Source: Microbulbifer aggregans
Lineage (GTDB): Bacteria; Pseudomonadota; Gammaproteobacteria; Pseudomonadales; Cellvibrionaceae
DNA length: 64,000 nt
Reading direction: 5' to 3'
NCBI RefSeq assembly: GCF_020524005.1
Contig: NZ_JAIVKK010000005.1
Span: forward strand, 248,001-312,000
The position numbers and the translations under genes are program-made. This document shows positions 17,335-27,512 of this stretch, piece by piece (the stretch's first letter is position 1; each line of letters starts with the position of its first letter). A model generated the notes under the pieces. It ran no database searches. It was not told the origin of the DNA and saw nothing but the letters and a program-made list of their open reading frames with translations.

Positions 17335-17679
17335 ATGTGGACGATCTATCACAACCCCCGCTGCTCAAAATCCCGTCAGACTCTGCAGCTTTTGCAGGAC
17401 AACCAGATAGAACCGGAAGTGGTGCTCTATCTTGAAACGCCCCCGAACCCGGCCGCGCTCAAGGCACTGCTGTCAAAGCTCGGCATCAGTGCACGCGACC
17501 TGCTGCGCAAGGGCGAAGACGACTACAAGTCGCTCAACCTGAAAGATCCGTCGCTGACGGACGATCAACTGATCGACGCCATGGCCGCACACCCCAAGTT
17601 GATTGAACGCCCGATTGTCGTAAAAGGCGAACAGGCCGTTCTCGGCCGTCCCCCGGAAAATGTTCTGGAGCTGATCTAA
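17335..17679 (+). CDS. arsC: Glutaredoxin-dependent arsenate reductase (ArsC family)
   Basis: A 114-residue cytoplasmic protein of the ArsC/Spx thioredoxin-like fold. The catalytic cysteine is Cys10 in YHNPRCSKSRQTL, and the oxyanion-binding arginine lies in LIERPIVV near residue 88. Length and motifs match the glutaredoxin-coupled YfgD/ArsC group. The wrbA ATG follows its stop codon without a gap, and no arsenite pump or ArsR regulator is nearby. Chromosomal copies in this arsC-wrbA context may serve redox housekeeping rather than arsenic resistance; that is inference. Confidence 0.9.
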   Translation: MWTIYHNPRCSKSRQTLQLLQDNQIEPEVVLYLETPPNPAALKALLSKLGISARDLLRKGEDDYKSLNLKDPSLTDDQLIDAMAAHPKLIERPIVVKGEQAVLGRPPENVLELI

Positions 17680-18664
<985 letters not shown>

Positions 18665-18706
18665 AACAGTCTCCGCACACCAGACCGAAAACAAGGAGTT
18701 CCAGGT

Positions 18707-20575
18707 TTGACAGAGTCGACTCACACGCGCAGCCCGCTGCGCCGCATTTTTGGCAGTATCGGCGCCGCCATCACCTGGCTGCGCCGGGTGGTTACCAATC
18801 TACTGTTTTTATTCCTGCTGGTGATTGTCTGCACCGCCATTTTTGGTGGTGAGGAGCGGATTACCGTGCCCCAGGGAGCCGCGCTGAAAGTCGCACCGGG
18901 CGGTTATCTGGTCGATGAAATCAGCCAGCCTGCCGGCATCCCCGCATTTCTCGGCGGCCCCTCCGCGCCACCGGAAACCCGAGTGAAAGACCTGGTTGAC
19001 GCCATCGACGCCGCGGCCAAAGACAACCGGATCTCTTCAATGGTGCTCGAACTGGATACCCTGGTGGGCGCCAACCTGAGCAAGCTCGAAGAAGTAGGTG
19101 AAGCCATCCAGCGCTTCAAGGCCAGCGACAAACCGGTTTACGCGATCGGCGACAACTTCACCCAGGGGCAGTACTTCCTGGCCAGCCACGCCAATAAAAT
19201 TTATCTCAACCCCATGGGCTCCCTGATGCTCACCGGGTTTGGCAGCTATCGCAATTACTATAAAAGCGCGCTGGAAAAGCTGAAGGTCAACTTCCACGTA
19301 TTCCGTGTCGGGGATTACAAGGATTTTATCGAGCCCTACACTCGCGACGATATGTCCCCGGCCTCCCGCGAAAACAACCAGCGCTGGCTGCACGGACTCT
19401 GGACCGAATACACCGAGCAGGTCACCGGCCTGCGCAACCTGCCGCCAAACAGCATCGATACCTTTATCGCCGACCTGCCCCAGAACCTGCGTGCGGAGGG
19501 CGGCAACTGGGCCGAGACGGCGCTGACACATCGCTTCGTCGATATACTGGCCAGCCGCCGCACCGCCGTGAAAGAACTGCAGGAAACCATCGGCGTCAGC
19601 GACGCCAACAAGAGCATGTACAAGTTCATTGATGCCCGCGATTACCTGCGCCACCAGAAACTTGCCAACCTCTCCAATCCCCGGGTAAACACCGACAAAA
19701 TCGGCCTGATCTCTGCAGCCGGCGCCATTGTCGACGGCGAAGCACCGGCAGGCCAGATCGGTAGCAACACCCTGAGCAAACTGATTGCCGATGCGCGGGA
19801 CAAAAAAGTAAAAGCCCTGGTACTGCGAATAGACAGCCCCGGTGGATCCGCATTTGCCTCTGAGGCTATCCGCCAGGAACTGCTGGCCACCCGCGAAGCC
19901 GGTATCCCCGTCGTCATATCCATGGGCAGTGTCGCCGCTTCCGGCGGATACTGGATTGCCGCCGGAGGTGACCGAATCTGGGCCTCCCCCTCCACCATTA
20001 CCGGCTCCATTGGCGTCTTCGGTGCCTTCCCGACGTTTGAGGACTCGCTCGAGCACCTGGGCGTTTACAACGACGGCATTGGCACTACCGAGCTCGCCGG
20101 CGCCATGCGCCTCGACCGCCCACTGCCGGAATTTGCTGCCGATATCATCCAACAGGGCGTCGAAAATACCTACGCTCGTTTCTTGCGACTGGTGGCCGAG
20201 GCACGCAACAGCACGCCGGAAGAAGTCCACAAGATTGCCCAGGGGCAGGTATGGACCGGACGCGCCGCACTGGAACTGGGTCTGGTGGATGAACTCGGCA
20301 ACCTGAATGACGCCATTGCCAATGCCGCCCAACTCGCCAAGCTCGAAACGTACGATGTTCTTGAAATCGAGCGTCAGCTCACCCCCAGCGAAAAACTCAT
20401 GCGTGCCCTGGCGGATAATGTAGATGCTCGCGTTGCCGCCAGCGTGAAGCAAAACCTGCCCCTGGGCGCCTGGTTGAATGCCCTGCAACCCGCCCTGAAC
20501 CCGCTGCGCGAACTCAATACGTTCCGCGATCCCCGCGCACTCTATGTGCGCTGTATGAACTGCGCAGCGCCCTGA
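18707..20575 (+). CDS. sppA: Signal peptide peptidase SppA, 67K type (protease IV)
   Basis: A 622-residue inner-membrane serine/lysine protease that degrades cleaved signal peptides, with a length typical of the tandem-domain SppA. A single N-terminal membrane helix covers about residues 28-46. The catalytic lysine is probably Lys205 in FRVGDYKDFIEPY of the first half, and the nucleophile Ser412 lies in MGSVAASGGYW of the second half. SPGGSAFASEAI and STITGSIGVFG are further family motifs. It starts with TTG at 18707 behind a clear AAGGAG. The spacer after DUF2069 is 42 bp, so it may be read through from the arsC operon. Confidence 0.93.
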   Translation: MTESTHTRSPLRRIFGSIGAAITWLRRVVTNLLFLFLLVIVCTAIFGGEERITVPQGAALKVAPGGYLVDEISQPAGIPAFLGGPSAPPETRVKDLVDAIDAAAKDNRISSMVLELDTLVGANLSKLEEVGEAIQRFKASDKPVYAIGDNFTQGQYFLASHANKIYLNPMGSLMLTGFGSYRNYYKSALEKLKVNFHVFRVGDYKDFIEPYTRDDMSPASRENNQRWLHGLWTEYTEQVTGLRNLPPNSIDTFIADLPQNLRAEGGNWAETALTHRFVDILASRRTAVKELQETIGVSDANKSMYKFIDARDYLRHQKLANLSNPRVNTDKIGLISAAGAIVDGEAPAGQIGSNTLSKLIADARDKKVKALVLRIDSPGGSAFASEAIRQELLATREAGIPVVISMGSVAASGGYWIAAGGDRIWASPSTITGSIGVFGAFPTFEDSLEHLGVYNDGIGTTELAGAMRLDRPLPEFAADIIQQGVENTYARFLRLVAEARNSTPEEVHKIAQGQVWTGRAALELGLVDELGNLNDAIANAAQLAKLETYDVLEIERQLTPSEKLMRALADNVDARVAASVKQNLPLGAWLNALQPALNPLRELNTFRDPRALYVRCMNCAAP

Positions 20576-20589
20576 GGCAACCACTGTTC

Positions 20590-20628
20590 AAGTCGCTTTG
20601 CGGTAACCCTGTTGCCACAAAGCGACTT
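20590..20628 (+). terminator. Stem-loop after sppA
   Basis: AAGTCGCTTTG at 20590-20600 pairs perfectly with CAAAGCGACTT at 20618-20628 across a 17-base loop, 14 bp after the sppA stop. No uridine run follows, so it is either a weak terminator or an mRNA-stabilising hairpin. Confidence 0.5.
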
Positions 20629-20746
20629 CCTCCCTCCCCGCCCCTTTGCAAATGCCTGCCACAGCCCTGCCTGATCAAATTTTGTACAAATTATCCCTCT
20701 ATGAATTGCCAATAATGTTGACGCATTCACTCCGGGTTCAGACGTC

Positions 20747-20758
20747 ACTTGTTATATT
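20747..20758 (+). promoter_or_regulatory. Possible extended -10 promoter of glycine-zipper gene
   Basis: TGTTATATT at 20750-20758 reads as an extended -10 (TG, one base, TATATT) about 42 bp before the ATG at 20801. No good -35 lies 17 bp upstream. Weak call. Confidence 0.3.
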
Positions 20759-20800
20759 CCCCGCCATTGACTGAAACCGAATGCGACCTGGTGATTCGAC

Positions 20801-21541
20801 ATGAAATACTTTTCGACCATTCTCGCCGCCCTGCTTTGCGGCAGCCTTTCGACAGCCCTGTATGCAGACCCACCCGAGGGGCGCGGCTGGAAAAAACACG
20901 ACAAGCACTCTCGTCATGAGCGCAAAGAAGAGTATTGGGACGGCAACTGTAAAGTAGAGCGTACCTGGAAGCGCAACGGCGATTACAAGGAAGAGCGCAA
21001 ATGTAAAAACCGCCGGTATGCGGACAATCACCATCACCACCATGACCGTGGCGTTCGCGTTGTGGTGTTACCGCCCTGGTTCAACCAGCAAGCCCCGGAA
21101 CCCGAGTATCGTCCAGAGTGGCGCCCCGCCGGGCAATCCTCCGCAACCCGCTGCAACAGCAGTCAGGTAGGCAGCGTACTGGGCGGGCTGATCGGCGGTG
21201 TGATCGGGCACCAGATTGGTGATGGGCGCGGCAATACAGCGGCCACTATCGGCGGCGCCATTGCCGGCGTGCTTATCGGTGGGAAAGTCGGCAGTCGCAT
21301 GGACCAGCGCAATCAGGCCTGCGTTGCCCAGGCCCTGGAATTTGCCCCCGAAGGTGAACGTATCACCTGGCAAGGTGCGCAAGGTGGCCAAAATTACGCG
21401 GTAACCCCCGGTGCGGTAGAAATGCGCGGCGACCAGTATTGCCGTGACTTCACCGCAGAACTGTTCGGCACCGGCGACAACCACAGTACCCAGGGTACTG
21501 CCTGCCGTCAGCCGGACGGAACCTGGGCTCGCGCTTACTGA
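20801..21541 (+). CDS. Glycine zipper 2TM domain protein with basic/His-rich N-terminus, exported
   Basis: A 246-residue secreted or outer-membrane protein. A signal peptide ends near LSTALYA-DP. A charged segment rich in Lys, Arg, Glu and His follows, including a run of five histidines near residue 77. The glycine-zipper region SVLGGLIGGVIGHQIGDG and TIGGAIAGVLIGGKVG spans about residues 124-165, and the C-terminal domain resembles the surface-antigen/17-kDa type (YCRDFTAELF, CRQPDGTWA). It is monocistronic with its own terminator. The layout resembles RcnB-like plus Rick_17kDa-like proteins; function unknown. It is a different paralogue from the glycine-zipper protein at 13.1-13.7 kb. Confidence 0.82.
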   Translation: MKYFSTILAALLCGSLSTALYADPPEGRGWKKHDKHSRHERKEEYWDGNCKVERTWKRNGDYKEERKCKNRRYADNHHHHHDRGVRVVVLPPWFNQQAPEPEYRPEWRPAGQSSATRCNSSQVGSVLGGLIGGVIGHQIGDGRGNTAATIGGAIAGVLIGGKVGSRMDQRNQACVAQALEFAPEGERITWQGAQGGQNYAVTPGAVEMRGDQYCRDFTAELFGTGDNHSTQGTACRQPDGTWARAY

Positions 21542-21556
21542 TCGTTCTTATAGCAG

Positions 21557-21580
21557 AGCCGCCCATTTGGGCGGCTTTGT
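21557..21580 (+). terminator. Rho-independent terminator
   Basis: AGCCGCCC-ATTT-GGGCGGCT at 21557-21576 followed by TTGT, starting 15 bp after the stop of the glycine-zipper gene. Confidence 0.85.
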
Positions 21581-21899
21581 TATCAAAAGCTTTGCTATCG
21601 CAGACTCCACCTGCCCAATCGCTACTCTCGCCTCACAACCCCAACTCTCTTTCCCCCACCAAGAAAACGCACCTCTATGGCGCACTGTGCCGAAGCTAAA
21701 CATTTGCGCACACCATATGAGTGCACTTCCGGAGAGCCAAGCCGCCTTTTCCGGAAAGAAAGGTAAAAGAACCGCCAAATATCCCTCTGAAAGCACCGTC
21801 GTGGCTCACATTCCCGTGGACTGGCACTATTTTTGGATTACTAAAGAAAACAGGCCCGATGCATAACCGGGTCAAAGAATAAAACCAGACACTGGAACA
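21581..21899. other. Intergenic region upstream of the osmolyte-type operon
   Basis: About 320 bp without a convincing gene. It must contain the promoter of the phosphatase-glycosyltransferase-phosphorylase unit. TGGCAC at 21822-21827 and TTGGA at 21833-21837 have sigma-54 spacing, but the -12 GC is not conserved, so I do not call a promoter. Confidence 0.35.
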
Positions 21900-22781
21900 A
21901 TGCCGCAAACAAAACAATCCCAAGTGTCCATGCCGGAGCAATGGCTGGTCGTCAGCGACCTGGATGGCACTCTTCTCGACCACTTTACCTACTCCCACTC
22001 AGCGGCGGATCCTACGCTGAGACTTCTGGAAGAACAGGCCATCCCCCTGATCCTGAACAGCAGTAAAACCCGCGAAGAAATGCTGGAGCTCAGGCAGTCC
22101 CTCAACAACCACCACCCGTTTATCGTCGAGAACGGGTCGGCGATATTCATCCCTGAGGGTTACTTTCCCCGTAAGCCTGAACATGCGCACGATGAAAACG
22201 GTTACTGGGTACTTGAACCAGGTGCGTCCCGCGCTCGACTGCTCGAATTCCTCGAGCGGGACCAGCAAAAACACCCGCGCACTTACCTGAACTTCGAAGC
22301 AGCCAGCACCGAAGAAATCGTCGCGGCAACCGGGCTTTCTACTGCTGAGGCAGTACAGGCACAAGCGCGGGACTATTCCGAACCACTTCTGTGGCAGGGT
22401 GACGAGCAGCAAAAAGCCGCGTTTATAGCGCGCGCCAACGCCGCCGGCTTCAGCACTTTGCAGGGCGGCCGCTTCCTGCACCTTCTGGGCCAGACCGATA
22501 AAGGTATCGCCACGCGCCTGCTGAAAAAAACCTACCAAGCATTCAGCGACCGCGAATACCGGCTGATTGCCAGTGGTGATGGCCCCAACGATCTGGACAT
22601 GCTCAGGGTGGCCGATATCGCCATCATTGTTCGATCACCGGTTCACCCGCCGCCAGCACTTAACGCCCATCCACAACTCATTGTTACCGACGAACTCGGC
22701 CCACTTGGCTGGGCCCTGGCCATTCGGGCCGCTTTATTCCCGGACACCCAACAATTCCAAACCGGAGGGAGTACCCCGTGA
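21900..22781 (+). CDS. HAD-IIB phosphatase, mannosyl/glucosyl-3-phosphoglycerate phosphatase type
   Basis: A 293-residue cytoplasmic phosphatase. The HAD motif I SDLDGTLLD has the nucleophile Asp20 and acid Asp22; motif IV is IASGDGPNDLDMLRVAD near residues 225-241. LNSSKTREEM and FIVENGSAIFIP are typical of mannosyl-3-phosphoglycerate phosphatases (MPGP/YedP group). Its stop overlaps the glycosyltransferase start by 4 bp (GTGA), which ties the two steps together. In the MPG/GPG pathways this enzyme removes the phosphate to give mannosyl- or glucosylglycerate. With the GpgS-like transferase and the GH13_18 phosphorylase next door, glucosyl-3-phosphoglycerate is the likelier substrate. Confidence 0.85.
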   Translation: MPQTKQSQVSMPEQWLVVSDLDGTLLDHFTYSHSAADPTLRLLEEQAIPLILNSSKTREEMLELRQSLNNHHPFIVENGSAIFIPEGYFPRKPEHAHDENGYWVLEPGASRARLLEFLERDQQKHPRTYLNFEAASTEEIVAATGLSTAEAVQAQARDYSEPLLWQGDEQQKAAFIARANAAGFSTLQGGRFLHLLGQTDKGIATRLLKKTYQAFSDREYRLIASGDGPNDLDMLRVADIAIIVRSPVHPPPALNAHPQLIVTDELGPLGWALAIRAALFPDTQQFQTGGSTP

Positions 22782-24001
22782 CTGATTTTTTCCAGAACGG
22801 CGCCATCACGACCCTGCACAACCTCTGCAATCGCACGCTCGAAGATATGGAATCGGAGTTGATGCGATTTTCCCGGCAGCGCCCGATGACTCTGCTGCTG
22901 CCATCACTCTATTCCGAGCTGGAAGGCGAAGCCCTGCCGCGGATCCTGAAAATCCTGGCCGAGGTACCCTATATCTCGGAGATTGTTATCGGTCTCGACC
23001 GCGCGGATGAATCGCAATATAGAGACGCTCTGCGCCAGTTCAGCGTGTTACCGCAGCATGTTCGCGTGCTGTGGAATGATGGCCCCAGGTTGCGGGAACT
23101 GGATGAACAGCTGCGACGGGATGGCCTCGCCCCCAAAGAAGCCGGTAAAGGGCGCAACGTATGGTACTGCCTCGGCTACATTCTCGCTTCCGGACGCGGT
23201 GAAGCCATTGCACTGCACGATTGCGATATCGTCACTTACGATCGCATGTTGCTGGCGCGCCTGTTCTATCCGGTCGCCAACCCCAGCTTCAGTTACGAAT
23301 TCTGCAAGGGTTACTATTCCCGGGTCGCCGGAGGGAAAATCAACGGCCGCGTGTGCCGACTGTTGGTCACTCCACTCATCCGCACGCTCAAGAAAATTTA
23401 CGGCCACACCGACTACCTGGAATACATGGATAGCTTCCGCTACTCCCTCGCCGGTGAATTTTCCTTCCGCCGCGATGTGATCAATGACCTGCGCATCCCC
23501 AGCGACTGGGGGCTGGAAATCGGCGTGCTGTCAGAAATGCACCGCAACTACTCCACCAACCGCCTGTGCCAGGTGGATATCGCCCACGCGTACGATCACA
23601 AGCACCAGGATGTGTCATTTGATGACGAGCATGGCGGTTTGTCGAAGATGTCCATCGATATTGCAAAATCCATGTTCCGCAAACTCGCCACCCAGGGCAC
23701 CGTGTTTTCGTCAGAGACCTTCCGCAGTATCAAGGCCACCTATTTCCGCGTAGCGCTGGACTTTGTCGAAACCTACCGCAATGACGCCATCATAAATGGC
23801 CTGAATTTTGATATACACAAAGAAGAGCAAACCGTAGAACTGTTCGCCAGTAACCTGGTGAAAGCCGGGCAGGCATTCCTCGAAAACCCGATGGAAACGC
23901 CCTTTATCCCCAGCTGGAACCGCATCACCAGTGCAGAACCGGGGTTTCTAAAACAACTTAAACACGCCGTGGAAGCGGACTACGAAGAATTCAATCGATA
24001 A
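22778..24001 (+). CDS. Glycosyltransferase, probable glucosyl-3-phosphoglycerate synthase type
   Basis: A 407-residue GT-A fold enzyme. The DxD-like metal/nucleotide motif is ALHDCDIVTY near residues 148-157; an acceptor-side region follows with DWGLEIGVLSEM (about 245-256), which matches the GpgS/GT81 style. It begins with GTG at 22778 behind GGAGGGAG and overlaps the phosphatase stop. The proposed reaction is transfer of glucose from an NDP-glucose to 3-phosphoglycerate, giving a precursor of the compatible solute glucosylglycerate. The sugar donor is inferred from the neighbours; a mannosyl enzyme is possible. Confidence 0.78.
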   Translation: MTDFFQNGAITTLHNLCNRTLEDMESELMRFSRQRPMTLLLPSLYSELEGEALPRILKILAEVPYISEIVIGLDRADESQYRDALRQFSVLPQHVRVLWNDGPRLRELDEQLRRDGLAPKEAGKGRNVWYCLGYILASGRGEAIALHDCDIVTYDRMLLARLFYPVANPSFSYEFCKGYYSRVAGGKINGRVCRLLVTPLIRTLKKIYGHTDYLEYMDSFRYSLAGEFSFRRDVINDLRIPSDWGLEIGVLSEMHRNYSTNRLCQVDIAHAYDHKHQDVSFDDEHGGLSKMSIDIAKSMFRKLATQGTVFSSETFRSIKATYFRVALDFVETYRNDAIINGLNFDIHKEEQTVELFASNLVKAGQAFLENPMETPFIPSWNRITSAEPGFLKQLKHAVEADYEEFNR

Positions 24002-24040
24002 GCCGCCACGCGGTAAAAGAGCAAGTAATTGGGAGCATTT

Positions 24041-25795
24041 GTGACACATCCTTCGGCCGAGTTACCTATCAGAGAAGTACTACACCAGAAAGTGGTCGAT
24101 CATCTGAACGTGATCTATCCGGAACTCGACACCCAGACGATCGCCCATGAACTGGTTCATACCATACGCCTCGACGAAGACTGTCAGACCCCGCTTGCCC
24201 ATAAAAACCTCTGGGACCAGACGGATGTTGCCGTCATTACCTACGGCAACACCATTCTGAGCGACGATCAGCCGCCCCTGAAAACGCTGCATCACTTTCT
24301 CCAGACCCACTTCCCCATGCTGATCAACAGCGTGCATATCCTGCCGTTTTTCCCGTATACCAGTGACGACGGCTTTGCGGTGTCGGCGTACAAGCAGGTG
24401 GATCCGGTGCTCGGCGACTGGAGTGATATTCTGCGGATCAGTACCGATTTTCACCTGATGGCGGATCTCGTGATCAACCACTGCTCTGCCCAGCACGAGT
24501 GGTTTCTCAACTACCAGCAAGGCACAGATCCCGGCAGTGATTTTTTCCTCGAAGTGGATCCGGAAGAAGACCTGAGCCAGGTCGTGCGCCCACGCACCAG
24601 TCCACTGCTGCGCGCCACGTCAACGCCAAGGGGAACCCGCTATGTCTGGTGCACCTTCGGGCACGACCAGGTCGACCTGAATTTCCGCAACCCGAAAGTG
24701 CTGGCGAAAATTGTCGATATCATCCGTCTCTATCTGGACATGGGCGTCCGTATATTTCGCCTGGATGCAGTCGCCTTTATCTGGAAGCGCGCCGGCAGCA
24801 ATTGTCTCAATCTCAAGGAAACTCATGAAATCGTCCGCTTGTTGCGCACACTGATCGAGCATGCCGATCCCAATGCCGTCATCATTACCGAGACCAATAT
24901 TCCCAACCGCGAGAACCTGTCCTATTTCGGTAATGCCAACGAAGCACACTGCATCTACAACTTTTCCCTGCCGCCCCTGCTGGTCAACACCCTGATCTCC
25001 GGTAACTGCAAACACCTGAAAAACTGGCTGATGAGTATGCCGCCGGCACAGAACGGCACCACCTACTTCAATTTCATCGCCTCGCACGATGGAATTGGCC
25101 TGCGCCCGGTGGAAGGCCTGCTGGACGACAACGAGCAGGAAGCCCTGATCCAGACCATGGAAAACTTCGGAGGACAAATCTCCTGGCGCGCACTGGACGA
25201 CGGCAGTAACAAGCCCTACGAAATCAATATTTCACTCATCGATGCATTGAAAGGAACAACCGCTGGAGAAGACCAGTGGCAATTGCGGCGCTTTATCTGC
25301 GCCCACGCCATCATGCTGGCACTGGAGGGCATCCCGGCGTTCTATCTGCACAGTCTGGTCGGTACGACCAATGACTACGAGCGCATGAAAGAGCATGGCC
25401 ACAACCGCGCGATCAACCGCCGGCAGTGGCAGGAGCAGGAACTGAATGAAAAACTGGCCGATCCGGAAAGCCATCATCACAAGGTGTTTTACCAGCTGCG
25501 CCGCCTGATTCAGCTGCGCCGGGATCAACCCGCCTTCCACCCCAACGCCACCCAGTTCACCCTGCACCTGGGAGAACAGGTCTTCGCATTCTGGCGTCAG
25601 AGCCTGGACCGCCGGCAGAGTATTTTCTGCCTGAACAATATCTCCGACCAGCCACAGACGATTTCCCTCAATGCTATCAACCTGATCGGAACCGACAGCT
25701 GGAAAGACCTGGTCAGCGATGAAATTTTTGAAGACATGCTGGGATCGGTAACCCTCGATCCCTACCAGACCCTGTGGATCACTAACCGGCACTAA
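24041..25795 (+). CDS. GH13 subfamily 18 sugar phosphorylase, probable glucosylglycerate phosphorylase
   Basis: A 584-residue (beta/alpha)8 enzyme of the sucrose-phosphorylase group. Catalytic residues read as Asp242 ([12 protein letters not shown], nucleophile), Glu284 (IITETNIP, acid/base) and Asp350 ([10 protein letters not shown], transition-state stabiliser). The GTG at 24041 is preferred because GGGAG lies five bases before it; a TTG 12 bases upstream overlaps that ribosome site. GH13_18 contains sucrose, sucrose 6'-phosphate, glucosylglycerol and glucosylglycerate phosphorylases. The coupled synthase and phosphatase make glucosylglycerate the best guess, with phosphorolysis to glucose 1-phosphate and glycerate for recycling. 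Confidence 0.82.
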   Translation: MTHPSAELPIREVLHQKVVDHLNVIYPELDTQTIAHELVHTIRLDEDCQTPLAHKNLWDQTDVAVITYGNTILSDDQPPLKTLHHFLQTHFPMLINSVHILPFFPYTSDDGFAVSAYKQVDPVLGDWSDILRISTDFHLMADLVINHCSAQHEWFLNYQQGTDPGSDFFLEVDPEEDLSQVVRPRTSPLLRATSTPRGTRYVWCTFGHDQVDLNFRNPKVLAKIVDIIRLYLDMGVRIFRLDAVAFIWKRAGSNCLNLKETHEIVRLLRTLIEHADPNAVIITETNIPNRENLSYFGNANEAHCIYNFSLPPLLVNTLISGNCKHLKNWLMSMPPAQNGTTYFNFIASHDGIGLRPVEGLLDDNEQEALIQTMENFGGQISWRALDDGSNKPYEINISLIDALKGTTAGEDQWQLRRFICAHAIMLALEGIPAFYLHSLVGTTNDYERMKEHGHNRAINRRQWQEQELNEKLADPESHHHKVFYQLRRLIQLRRDQPAFHPNATQFTLHLGEQVFAFWRQSLDRRQSIFCLNNISDQPQTISLNAINLIGTDSWKDLVSDEIFEDMLGSVTLDPYQTLWITNRH

Positions 25796-25798
25796 ACA

Positions 25799-25836
25799 AA
25801 AAAGCGGGCCAGGCTGCCAATGCCTGGCCCGCTTTT
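25799..25836. terminator. Bidirectional Rho-independent terminator
   Basis: AAAGCGGGCCAGGC at 25801-25814 pairs with GCCTGGCCCGCTTT at 25822-25835, flanked by A and T runs. It lies between the convergent phosphorylase and chitinase genes and can serve both. Confidence 0.92.
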
Positions 25837-25857
25837 ATAGCTGCACCAGACTACTCA

Positions 25858-27144
25858 TCAATCCTGGCGCAGAGTCCCCATTGGGATGGGAATATCAAAA
25901 TAGTCAGCACCTGCGCCCATACCGCTCTCGCAACTGTTCGGCGGCAGCGTGCAGGCATTGCGCGTTGACGGACACTCCGCCGCCCAGAACATATATCCAA
26001 GGAAACCCGCGCTGCTACCTGCACCGTTAGGCTGCACGGTCTGTACAAACTCGGCCTTCTGCAATTGGGTGGAATTCAGGAAATCCACGCAGTTCTCGTT
26101 TGGCTGGTTGCCATCCGTCAGCCACATACTTACTGCAACTTTGGCCGGTGCCTTCGGTAAGATCGGCGGGTTGTAGTTGAACTTGCCATCCACATGTTCC
26201 TGCCACTGGTCGGTTGTCGGCTCACCTCTCGGTACCATGGCATTGATGTAGTCGAGCTTACCGTTCGGCAGCCAGTCTGCTGACGCGCGCCGGCTCAACT
26301 CCTGCAGGTAGCGATTGCCCACCGCCAGATCCATGGTCAACAGTCCCCCGCCGCTCAAAGAGCGGTAGGTATCGATAAACGTCTCAATACCAGCCAACTG
26401 TTCTGCATCGGGAGTGCCGTTTTCCCAGTCAATCTCAAAGCCATCCAGCCCGAGATCCAGCACCAACTGGTGCGATAATGTGGCCAGCCCCGCGGCATCG
26501 TTGGTTAGCGCGGTATCCCAGGCGTCGGTGTACGTAAGTCCGCCCATGGAAACCATGACGCGGATGCCGTGCACCTTGAAGTAGTCAACAACATCTCTGG
26601 TCATACCCCGCGGGACGCCATTGAGGAAATTCTCGTCAGTGGTCTGCTCCAGCAGCTTCATCGGTTCCAGGAAGCTCAGTATCACCAGATTGACTGACGG
26701 CGTGCCGTCGCCGCGATCAACAATCCAGTGATTTGCCTGGTCAAATTCCGCACCGGCCGCCGTATCCCGCGGCTGACTCCAGTCGCAATAGTGATTACCG
26801 CAATGCCAAACACCATAAATGGACATGGGCGTACCGCTCCCTCCAGAGGAGGAACCTCCCGAAGAAGAGCTGGAAGATGAGGAGCTGCCGCCAGAACTGG
26901 AGGAGGAACCGCTGGTATCACAGGCGCCCAGTGAGACCCAGGGATCCCCTTTATGCGGCTGGTCTTTGGTACTGGTCGCGGCGGACGCCTCGTAAGCGGT
27001 GCTGTTGTATTGCACCTGATCGCCAGTTTGATAGCTGATATGTCTATCCCAGGTGGACAACCCGGAACAATCGAATGCAAACCCTGGCGACGCCAGAAAG
27101 AGTCCGAAACAAGTGAAGAGTACTGCGGCTGTTTGTCTTAGCAT
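25858..27144 (-). CDS. Secreted GH18 chitinase with CBM5/12 and poly-serine linker
   Basis: A 428-residue exported enzyme that should cleave chitin. Order: signal peptide (about 1-23, cleavage after GFA), a chitin-binding CBM5/12 module (about 24-75; WDRHISYQTGDQVQYNSTAYEA and DPWVSLGAC), a Ser/Gly linker of about 27 residues (about 78-103), then a GH18 barrel from about 107. The catalytic signature DGFEIDWE is at 233-240 with Glu240 as the acid; SMGG near 198 is the usual second strand. The ATG at 27144 is preceded by AAGGAT and opens the signal peptide. Poly-serine linkers are common in marine Cellvibrionales. It stands alone on the minus strand. Confidence 0.92.
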   Translation of the reverse strand: MLRQTAAVLFTCFGLFLASPGFAFDCSGLSTWDRHISYQTGDQVQYNSTAYEASAATSTKDQPHKGDPWVSLGACDTSGSSSSSGGSSSSSSSSSGGSSSGGSGTPMSIYGVWHCGNHYCDWSQPRDTAAGAEFDQANHWIVDRGDGTPSVNLVILSFLEPMKLLEQTTDENFLNGVPRGMTRDVVDYFKVHGIRVMVSMGGLTYTDAWDTALTNDAAGLATLSHQLVLDLGLDGFEIDWENGTPDAEQLAGIETFIDTYRSLSGGGLLTMDLAVGNRYLQELSRRASADWLPNGKLDYINAMVPRGEPTTDQWQEHVDGKFNYNPPILPKAPAKVAVSMWLTDGNQPNENCVDFLNSTQLQKAEFVQTVQPNGAGSSAGFLGYMFWAAECPSTRNACTLPPNSCESGMGAGADYFDIPIPMGTLRQD

Positions 27145-27512
27145 TTTATTATCCTTGTCAGCTGTAGCCCATTTGAAAAAGGGCCTTGAGCACGCCGGCA
27201 GGACGCCATTATCCAAACCACGTAACAGCAATGACGGTGACTGCGAAACGCACAATGTAAATAACTACCACAAATACATCAGTTTCAAGTTAGAAGATAA
27301 CAAGATGAACGGCAACAACCTTCAGCGATGTTTCCTGTTTAGGTGCTGGGAAGTGTTCGAAATGCATACAAGTTGGTACGAGAATACCAACTGGAAGATG
27401 CCAATTGAGGATAATCAAAGTCTGTGAAGGAAGGTTGGTGCGGCAGGCCGGACGTGCAAAGTAAACCGTGGTCAGCCCATACCTGCCGGGGTCAATAACA
27501 GACCTGGGCCTA
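27145..27512. other. Long 5' region of the chitinase gene with one operator-like palindrome
   Basis: A 368-bp AT-richer gap with no convincing gene. It carries the perfect palindrome AGTTGGTA-N6-TACCAACT at 27371-27392, which is listed separately. Confidence 0.4.
27371..27392. promoter_or_regulatory. Operator-like perfect palindrome upstream of chitinase
   Basis: AGTTGGTA (27371-27378) and TACCAACT (27385-27392) form an 8+8 bp inverted repeat with a 6-bp spacer, about 227 bp before the chitinase ATG. The shape suits a dimeric repressor, such as a GntR- or LacI-type factor, but no regulator gene is adjacent. Confidence 0.4.

Noticed and set aside
19037..20584. A 515-codon minus-strand frame opposite sppA
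   Set aside because: Low-complexity Gly/Ala/Val composition without domains, antisense to a complete sppA.
21822..21837. Sigma-54-like TGGCAC-N5-TTGGA upstream of the phosphatase-glycosyltransferase operon
   Set aside because: Spacing fits, but the -12 element has GG instead of the near-invariant GC and no activator gene is nearby.
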